From a virus, in IMG/VR virus record IMGVR_UViG_3300008261_000184, positions 1 through 21,629 of that record: DNA of 21,629 bases; one strand, written 5' to 3'. The translations under genes and the position numbers were made by a program. Positions 17,151-21,629 of this stretch are shown here, one piece after another. The notes beneath the pieces were generated by a model. It had not been told where the DNA came from. It did not search any database and worked only from the letters and a program-made list of their open reading frames with translations. Numbering within the stretch: the stretch's first letter is position 1; each line of letters opens with the position of its first letter.

Positions 17151-18497
17151 TTATCCTCTACTGGTGATACTCTTTCTTAGAGTAAACGGCTTTTCTGCCC
17201 GTGTAGCATCTAACGTTTGTTTTTGTATTAATTGACTTTGTGATGTATTTTTAATGGTAATTGAGTTGGTTTTTGTTGTAAAATTATCATTACTTATAAA
17301 ATCTGCTGCCGATAACTTAGACTGTAATGTTTTTAACTTACTTAACAACGCGGGATTAAATGGTGCTGGTCCCGCTGTTGTTATTACTGCCGCAGGAACA
17401 CTTGAAAATACTGCTACAAACTCATTAAGAAACTGCACTAACTTATTTCCCAAAACTAACGGTTCGTTAGCATTCTCCGAACCTATAAATATCTTTGGAC
17501 TCGAAATAGATACCATATTATTCGCAGTCATTCTAATCGAAGTTTCAGAATCTACCGTAATATCGTTCAAACTACTCAGGTTAATTTGGGTATTAGAAAA
17601 GAGCGAAATTTCATTATTTTTACTGTTAAGTACCAGTCTATCCGAGCTCAAAAACATTTGTGCCCCAGTATACTCAGCGGTGGGGGTAGAACATGACCGT
17701 AAATGAGCCTTTTGGGTAGAATTTGTCTTTGTTGTTGCTGCCAAAAACGGTACTTTTTCGTTTACTACCATCCAAATAGAGTTTTTATCCTTATTAATAT
17801 TTTCATATGTCAAAGAATAACTTGTTTTTGTTCTAGTAGATAACTCTGTCGGAGTTTCCCACTGCCCAGCTGTTATTAAAATGTTAGCATCGGGTACTGT
17901 ATTATTGGGATTAGTAAACTGACTTGACCCCATTCTAATAATATTTCCGAATCTGCCCTGTAGAATCGTGTCACCTTCAAATGACCGAACTGGTAGGGTG
18001 TATACATTACTAACAATAGAAGCACCAATCGGAGTCGGTTTATTTAATTCTCCCGTTCTGACTCCACTAGCAGCAAGACGAGAGTTTTCCGAATTAGGTT
18101 CGTCCGATGCTGGCGTTGGGGCATATTTGGTCGATATTTCTAATAGATAACCGTCAGTAATCTTGTTGGTAGTGTTGATTCTTCTACTATAGTATGGTTT
18201 CCCCGCTACCAACATAATCATAACAATTTCGTCTATAAGAGGATACTCTTGTATATTAGACTCAATAGGCGGAATCCAGTTTAAGTTGTTTTCTGCCTCG
18301 TTCTGGTCATACGGGATTGCTCTAAACTTAATATACCCAACGTTACTACCATCTTCGCTATATTCTTTATGTGTTTCATTTGTAATTACGTCAACAACTA
18401 ATCCACTTCTATAAGCAGATGGTTGACGAATAGCTATTCTTGGATAGCTAGAAGCCCCAGGTTGGTTGATATCAAACCCATACCGAGCTATCGTCAT
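17151..18497 (-). CDS. gp5: Baseplate hub / spike protein, gp5-like without lysozyme domain
   Basis: This 448-residue protein matches the OB-fold and beta-helix parts of T4 gp5, the trimeric cell-puncturing hub. The N-terminal 125 residues contain a gp5-type OB region (YIKFRAIPYD, PPIESNIQEYPLIDEIVMIM). A characteristic EGDTILQGRFGNIIRMGSS occurs at 174-192. Residues about 280-345 hold short repeated beta segments (LVLNSKNNEISLFSN, DITVDSETSIRMTANN, MVSISSPKIFIGS) fitting a triple-stranded beta-helix spike. The T4 muramidase domain between OB and spike is absent. A helical C-terminal tail follows. Stop AGAGGATAA carries the SD of the next gene. The start overlaps the preceding cistron by 4 nt. 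Confidence 0.9.
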   Translation of the reverse strand: MTIARYGFDINQPGASSYPRIAIRQPSAYRSGLVVDVITNETHKEYSEDGSNVGYIKFRAIPYDQNEAENNLNWIPPIESNIQEYPLIDEIVMIMLVAGKPYYSRRINTTNKITDGYLLEISTKYAPTPASDEPNSENSRLAASGVRTGELNKPTPIGASIVSNVYTLPVRSFEGDTILQGRFGNIIRMGSSQFTNPNNTVPDANILITAGQWETPTELSTRTKTSYSLTYENINKDKNSIWMVVNEKVPFLAATTKTNSTQKAHLRSCSTPTAEYTGAQMFLSSDRLVLNSKNNEISLFSNTQINLSSLNDITVDSETSIRMTANNMVSISSPKIFIGSENANEPLVLGNKLVQFLNEFVAVFSSVPAAVITTAGPAPFNPALLSKLKTLQSKLSAADFISNDNFTTKTNSITIKNTSQSQLIQKQTLDATRAEKPFTLRKSITSRG

Positions 18498-18883
18498 TTT
18501 TTACTGCTCGCAAAAACGTCATCCAAGTCCTTCACATCCTCTTGAAGTCCTTGGATTTCTACTTTAATATCACCAAGAAGTGCGTTCTTTTCTTCTTCAG
18601 ACAACAAACCGTCCAAAGATGCATTAGACTTGACACCAACAGACACAATACGTTGTGCGATTTGTGCAACGCGGACTAAATGTTCGTCATTCTTGACATT
18701 TACTTCGATAAATCCCTGCACAATAGGTCCAATCACTGCAGCATCTTCTGGCGTGCGGATGAGTTGGACCATTTTCATAATAAACGAGTTGATTTGGGTT
18801 CGTTTACTGTCTGTATTTTTGTGTATTTCTGAGAAAATATCGGCCAGACTTTTCCCATCATATAATTCTGAATTGATATCCAT
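18494..18883 (-). CDS. Helical conserved phage protein heading the tail operon, function unknown
   Basis: This 129-residue acidic, all-helical protein has the layout LYDGKSLADIFSEIHKNTD, then QINSFIMKMVQLIR, and a VNVKNDEHLVRVAQIAQRIV segment, ending in a charged EEEKNALL...EVKDLDDVFA tail. I recall similar small proteins in T4-like phages next to gp5 but no named function. No membrane or catalytic motif is visible. It has the strongest ribosome site in the window, AGGAGG (18889-18894), 5 nt before the ATG, and overlaps the hub gene by 4 nt. This and the promoter-like motif upstream suggest it is the first gene of the late baseplate transcript; a role in hub or tail assembly is inferred. Confidence 0.83.
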   Translation of the reverse strand: MDINSELYDGKSLADIFSEIHKNTDSKRTQINSFIMKMVQLIRTPEDAAVIGPIVQGFIEVNVKNDEHLVRVAQIAQRIVSVGVKSNASLDGLLSEEEKNALLGDIKVEIQGLQEDVKDLDDVFASSKK

Positions 18884-18901
18884 TGAAACCTCCTAAATTC
18901 C

Positions 18902-18910
18902 TATATTATA
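18902..18910 (-). promoter_or_regulatory. TATAATATA motif, possible late promoter of tail operon
   Basis: On the minus strand TATAATATA lies between the late sigma gene and the first tail gene. TATAAT at 18905-18910 would place transcription start near 18898, leaving a short leader that contains AGGAGG. No -35 box is found at the usual distance, as expected for gp55-directed T4 late promoters, although the T4 consensus is TATAAATA, which this matches only in part. The same 9-mer occurs at 4140-4148. Confidence 0.4.
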
Positions 18911-18913
18911 AAT

Positions 18914-18928
18914 AGATAAGAATTATCT
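18914..18928. other. AT-rich inverted repeat spanning sigma-factor stop codon
   Basis: AGATAA and TTATCT form a perfect 6-bp inverted repeat around a 3-nt loop, extended by three more A-T pairs after a mismatch. The gp55-like stop lies in it. It contains almost no G-C pairs, so it would be a weak RNA hairpin; it may be an incidental feature, an mRNA-processing site or an operator next to the TATAATATA motif. Confidence 0.3.
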
Positions 18929-19663
18929 TTTATACGAGAAATAGGAGGATGGGTCGGAAAGATGTCCGTTTACACGAAATTCCCCCAACATCCGTATAAT
19001 GTGGGGTCGCATCTTATTAATGACCTTGGTAATGTGGGCGGTCTTATAATTGGTCATTTCCCGTACCATAAGGTAAAGGGCTTTTTTGTTAAAATTATCA
19101 ATATTATCTATTCGTTCAATCAATTTGACAATTGCGGTTGCTATTTCGATATCACGTTTCTTCTTGAATATCTTTGTAGTGTTGAACTCCCAGTATTGGA
19201 CTAATAATTTGAGGAATTCCTTCATATCCACCGTAGAATCACGTGTTTCTGGTTCTACAATTAGCATTTCTTCCAGTGTAAAGGAATCTTCGGTCTGGTC
19301 TGAAAAGTATAATACCCGCTTTTCTTCCTTATACGAGTTATTATTATGTAAAATCAAGTAATTCTTAGCAATTACACTAAAGTATGAGAATGCCTTTCCC
19401 TTATCTTCTGTAAATTTATGAAGATTGATAACAAGAAAAGAGACTACCTGCGCCTTAATCTCGTCGAAGGTACCCTCCATATATGGAAATTTGAACCGAT
19501 TGATAACGTTTTCTGCTAGCTTATCAAGCGGTCCTTGAATTTTACTTCTAAATAATTGTTCCCGAGTGTCGGGGTCATCTGATTTATTGTATGCGATTAT
19601 CGCTTTTTCAGTATCCTCTGTGAAATAGACTTTATCGCTCTTCTTCCTCGTTGTTATTACCAT
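18923..19663 (-). CDS. gp55: Late-transcription sigma factor, gp55-like
   Basis: This 246-residue protein resembles the divergent phage sigma factor gp55 that directs host RNA polymerase to late promoters. Visible features are VYFTEDTEKAIIAYNKSDD, a PLDKLAENVINRFKF segment, INLHKFTEDKGKAFSYFSVI (the region-2-like, promoter-melting part), and a KNYLILHNNNSYKEEKR basic helix; a later helical part (TNYKTAHITKVINKMRPHI) looks like a DNA-binding helix-turn-helix. I chose ATG at 19663 because GGAG lies 7 nt upstream; the in-frame ATG at 19687 lacks any SD. The start lies 32 nt inside the preceding membrane-protein gene, implying coupling. Its place immediately before the baseplate operon fits control of the virion genes. 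Confidence 0.85.
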   Translation of the reverse strand: MVITTRKKSDKVYFTEDTEKAIIAYNKSDDPDTREQLFRSKIQGPLDKLAENVINRFKFPYMEGTFDEIKAQVVSFLVINLHKFTEDKGKAFSYFSVIAKNYLILHNNNSYKEEKRVLYFSDQTEDSFTLEEMLIVEPETRDSTVDMKEFLKLLVQYWEFNTTKIFKKKRDIEIATAIVKLIERIDNIDNFNKKALYLMVREMTNYKTAHITKVINKMRPHIIRMLGEFRVNGHLSDPSSYFSYKR

Positions 19664-19919
19664 CACGAATCTCCGTAACGAATGCATATAACAAATCTAC
19701 ACATTCAACCAATTGTTTAAACACCGTTCCTACTTCATCGTCACGCTCAAACATTTGACGATTATCTATAGAACGCATAAGTCTTACGGTGGCGTTTGTG
19801 CGTCCGTAAAACTGATTAATAGCGTCCTCTAATTCTTCATTTTTTCTTAACATATTATATGTTGCGAAAGATAATAACGCAACAAGAATTGTCAAGACCA
19901 CAACCAAAAAAATAAGCAT
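19632..19919 (-). CDS. Small single-pass membrane protein, conserved in phages
   Basis: This 95-residue protein has one N-terminal hydrophobic helix (LIFLVVVLTILVALLSFATY) followed by a charged soluble part with the motif SIDNRQMFERDDEVGTVFKQL and a C-terminal acidic tail EEEER. The FERDDEVG-type motif recurs in small membrane proteins of T4-like phages as I remember them, without a known function. It lies directly after the lysozyme-like gene with a TAATG overlap, so a role in lysis timing (holin, pinholin or spanin-like) is possible, but a single helix with a large cytoplasmic-looking tail is not diagnostic. Confidence 0.82.
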   Translation of the reverse strand: MLIFLVVVLTILVALLSFATYNMLRKNEELEDAINQFYGRTNATVRLMRSIDNRQMFERDDEVGTVFKQLVECVDLLYAFVTEIRDGNNNEEEER

Positions 19920-20446
19920 TAAAATCTTTCCCGTAGTTTGTATTTATTGAATTCCTCTAAATAGTTACGAATAGAGGTACCATTTGCGTCCGTTCGACCG
20001 TTTGCATCATTGTCAGAGAAGTACTTTTTTACATTTCCTGCCCCCGCTAAATGCGCGGCAGCGAGAATTCCGGACCGAGTAATACGAATGCCCTTAAATA
20101 CGCGCCCATCATATCGGTCAATTAAGTTATTCAATGACATATTATTAGCTCGCATGTAGCTAACCATTACACTATCTTGAAGTTGTACGTTTTTTAGAAA
20201 TTGAGCACTGGTAACTTTGAATCCAAGTACTCGAATCGTATTTGGGTCAAATTGATACTTTCCCATCATACCAAATCTATTAACTACATGAGGTGTATTG
20301 TCACTCTCACGTTCTGCCATATGGTCAAGAAATCTTTCTAATTCTGTTGGTTCTGACCGAACAATACCATTTGGCACATGTACCGATTTTACTGACCCTG
20401 CTATTATAACCATCAGTGCTACGATTATACTTGCGAAGTATCTCAT
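19919..20446 (-). CDS. Exported lysozyme-fold / lytic transglycosylase-like protein
   Basis: This 175-residue protein carries an N-terminal hydrophobic stretch (ASIIVALMVIIAGS, about residues 5-18) that could be a signal peptide or a signal-anchor of SAR-endolysin type. It is followed by a transglycosylase-like core: MAERESDNTP with candidate catalytic E47, FGMMGKYQFDPN near residue 58-69, and GILAAAHLAGAGNVKKYF with a DANGTS segment near the C-terminus, a pattern common to small peptidoglycan-cleaving proteins. It likely cleaves cell wall at lysis or, less likely, at infection. The hub protein lacks a lysozyme domain, so this may be the phage's muralytic activity. The ATG follows GGAGGAACCT. 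Confidence 0.82.
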   Translation of the reverse strand: MRYFASIIVALMVIIAGSVKSVHVPNGIVRSEPTELERFLDHMAERESDNTPHVVNRFGMMGKYQFDPNTIRVLGFKVTSAQFLKNVQLQDSVMVSYMRANNMSLNNLIDRYDGRVFKGIRITRSGILAAAHLAGAGNVKKYFSDNDANGRTDANGTSIRNYLEEFNKYKLRERF

Positions 20447-20458
20447 AGGTTCCTCCGA

Positions 20459-21490
20459 TTACAGTAAGTGTGGTCTTGCCTCTGCCATACCCGCATTGGT
20501 CACCACCACATATTCTGGGAAGTACTCTTGTAAACTCTCTGCTCCTGCATAGGATAGTGCAGAACGTAATCCATCCAAAAGTCCATCCACCACAAACTTT
20601 ACCTTTCCCTTAAATGGAACAATAGTTGATTCACCTTCAACATTACGAGTTGCTTGTCCGTGGATACTCTTTGTTTCCAAAGAAGCAGCGCCACGATAGC
20701 GCTTATACAATCCGTTTGCCTTCTCAATCATAGCACCAGGCGCTTCCTTTGTTCCTGCGATAAGTGACCCAAGGATAACTGTATTCGCACCAACTGCCAA
20801 CGCCTTCGCAATGTCACCACTATTTCTGATACCACCACATGCAATCACAGGAACCTTTGCTACTGACGATACGTCTATCAATGAGGTAACGTTCGGAACT
20901 CCAAACCCCGTCTTAACACGGGTAGTACAGAGTGACCCACCACCGATTCCGACACGAAGTCCATCGGCTCCCCAGTCTTGAAGCGCTTCTGCTGCGTTTG
21001 CAGTAGCGATGTTTCCTGCGATTATGTCAACGTGCGAGGGCAAATTGTTCTTTAAGTTAGAAATTGCGTCACGAACAAAACTATGATATCCATGTGCGAC
21101 ATCAATTAAAATAATGTCTACTCCATTATTGACTAATTCTTTTGCTCGTTCGAGATAATCTCCATTTGCACCAATAGCTGCCATAACATGAGGCGTCCAC
21201 CAATCACGATTCTTTACTGTTGCGCTCACCTTTAGAACTTGCTCTGCTTGCTGCTCAATCGTCATAAACCGATGAATACATCCGATACCACCAAGTTCTG
21301 CCATAGCAACTGCCATCTCACTATCACAAACCGTATCCATTGGAGAGGCAACCAACGGAACCCTAATACTATAATTAGTAGTGAGTTTGGTAGTAAGGTC
21401 AATATTTTGACGCGATTCAATTCCCGAATATGCAGGAATAAGTTGAATATCATCGTATGTCAGTGCTTGCTTAGCGTGTAATTGTGTCAT
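20459..21490 (-). CDS. IMP dehydrogenase / GMP reductase family enzyme without CBS domains
   Basis: This 343-residue TIM-barrel enzyme shows the IMPDH/GMPR core: ALTYDDIQLIP at the N-terminus, ASPMDTV (48-54), DVAHG (130-134), AGNIAT, the catalytic loop GIGGGSLCTTR with C188, CGGIRNSGDIAKAL (from 218) and GSLIAGT (G241-S242), then YRGAAS and PFKG near 292-295. It lacks the CBS pair normally inserted after about residue 90 of bacterial IMPDH, matching GMPR length. Features lean both ways: RVKTG after the catalytic loop and the short EGEST...PFKG flap resemble GMPR, while GGIR/GS/YRG resemble IMPDH. Reaction is therefore IMP to XMP (NAD) or GMP to IMP (NADPH). C218 replaces the usual Asp that binds ribose. 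ATG 21490 is preferred over TTG 21520. It likely adjusts purine nucleotide pools for phage DNA synthesis. Confidence 0.88.
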   Translation of the reverse strand: MTQLHAKQALTYDDIQLIPAYSGIESRQNIDLTTKLTTNYSIRVPLVASPMDTVCDSEMAVAMAELGGIGCIHRFMTIEQQAEQVLKVSATVKNRDWWTPHVMAAIGANGDYLERAKELVNNGVDIILIDVAHGYHSFVRDAISNLKNNLPSHVDIIAGNIATANAAEALQDWGADGLRVGIGGGSLCTTRVKTGFGVPNVTSLIDVSSVAKVPVIACGGIRNSGDIAKALAVGANTVILGSLIAGTKEAPGAMIEKANGLYKRYRGAASLETKSIHGQATRNVEGESTIVPFKGKVKFVVDGLLDGLRSALSYAGAESLQEYFPEYVVVTNAGMAEARPHLL

Positions 21491-21629
21491 AATACTCGTT
21501 TTGTTTGCGTTGACGGTCAATATCCTTGATATGATATAGACACCATTCTTCTTCCTCTGGAAGTGGAGCAGTGGTCTTGTATCCAGTTATACGTTCGTGA
21601 ACTTTACCTTCCCATTTGATTTCTGGAAT
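21471..21629 (-). CDS. C-terminal part of an unknown gene, cut by right window edge
   Basis: An open frame enters from the right edge and ends at TAA 21471-21473. The visible 52 residues begin IPEIKWEGKVHERITGYKTT and include an acidic PEEEEWC cluster, ending in the charged IDRQRKQNEYYDTITR. I do not recognise it. Its last 20 nt overlap the ATG at 21490 of the IMPDH/GMPR gene, so the two are translationally coupled. The lack of an upstream SD for that enzyme gene supports such coupling. Confidence 0.6.
   Translation of the reverse strand: MPEIKWEGKVHERITGYKTTAPLPEEEEWCLYHIKDIDRQRKQNEYYDTITR

Noticed and set aside
17254-17706. 150-codon plus-strand ORF antisense to the hub gene
   Set aside because: It overlaps the well-supported gp5-like gene entirely, shows no recognisable domain, and no plus-strand gene is supported anywhere in the window.
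18907-18914. Perfect TATAAATA (T4 late promoter consensus) on the plus strand
   Set aside because: It points rightward, antisense to the sigma gene, with no plus-strand gene to serve; most likely a by-product of the AT-rich gap, although an antisense late transcript is not excluded.
21491-21520. TTG start extending the IMPDH/GMPR gene by ten codons
   Set aside because: The AAGG is only 3 nt from the TTG, and the family core begins shortly after the ATG at 21490, which also makes a compact overlap with the upstream stop.
1-21629. tRNA genes, CRISPR arrays, IS elements, long direct repeats
   Set aside because: Reading both strands I found no cloverleaf with a TTCGAATC-type arm, no regularly spaced repeats, no transposase motifs and no attachment-site-like repeats; coding density leaves no room for them.

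Overview
The window is a densely packed segment of a T4-like tailed-phage (myovirus, Caudoviricetes) genome. All twenty genes that I accept lie on the minus strand, so transcription runs from position 21629 toward 1. The longest gap between genes is 74 nt, and many neighbours overlap as ATGA or TAATG. There are no tRNAs, rRNAs, insertion sequences or CRISPR arrays. The T4 assignment rests on a co-linear set of core proteins: a gp55-type late sigma factor, baseplate proteins of the gp5, gp25 and gp6 types, a gp7/tail-protein-I-like giant, and a replication/recombination block with a gp61-type primase and gp47/gp46 (Mre11/Rad50) nuclease. Most starts carry good Shine-Dalgarno sequences (AGGAGG, GGAGG, AGGAG), so the host probably uses canonical SD-led initiation. 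I cannot name the host. The sequence is AT-rich overall, and the gp47/46 gene is visibly richer in G+C.

In transcription order, the right end (21629-18923) holds the tail of an unknown gene, a CBS-less IMP dehydrogenase/GMP reductase family enzyme, an exported lysozyme-fold or transglycosylase-like protein, a small membrane protein, and the late sigma factor. The middle (18883-4144) is a tail/baseplate cassette: a helical conserved protein, the gp5-like hub without a lysozyme domain, a small charged protein, gp25, gp6, a DNRLRE-type beta protein, two unknown proteins, a 1636-residue gp7/gpI-like protein with a LamG-type lectin domain, then a string of virion-like proteins that includes two tandem paralogues. 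The left end (4126-1) switches to DNA metabolism: a small PD-(D/E)XK nuclease, the primase, and one very long ORF.

The most notable feature is that long ORF. It reads without a stop from 2826 off the left edge (at least 942 codons) and contains a complete Mre11/SbcD (gp47) nuclease followed by a Rad50/SbcC (gp46) ATPase with Walker A, Q-loop and zinc hook. It is therefore a single-chain gp47-gp46 fusion of two proteins that are separate genes in T4. Secondary points are the phage IMPDH/GMPR with an unusual Cys where Asp normally contacts the IMP ribose, the separation of lysozyme from the hub protein, a 9-base TATAATATA motif shared by two gene junctions, and a consensus-like -35/-10 pair just before the primase that would give a leaderless transcript.
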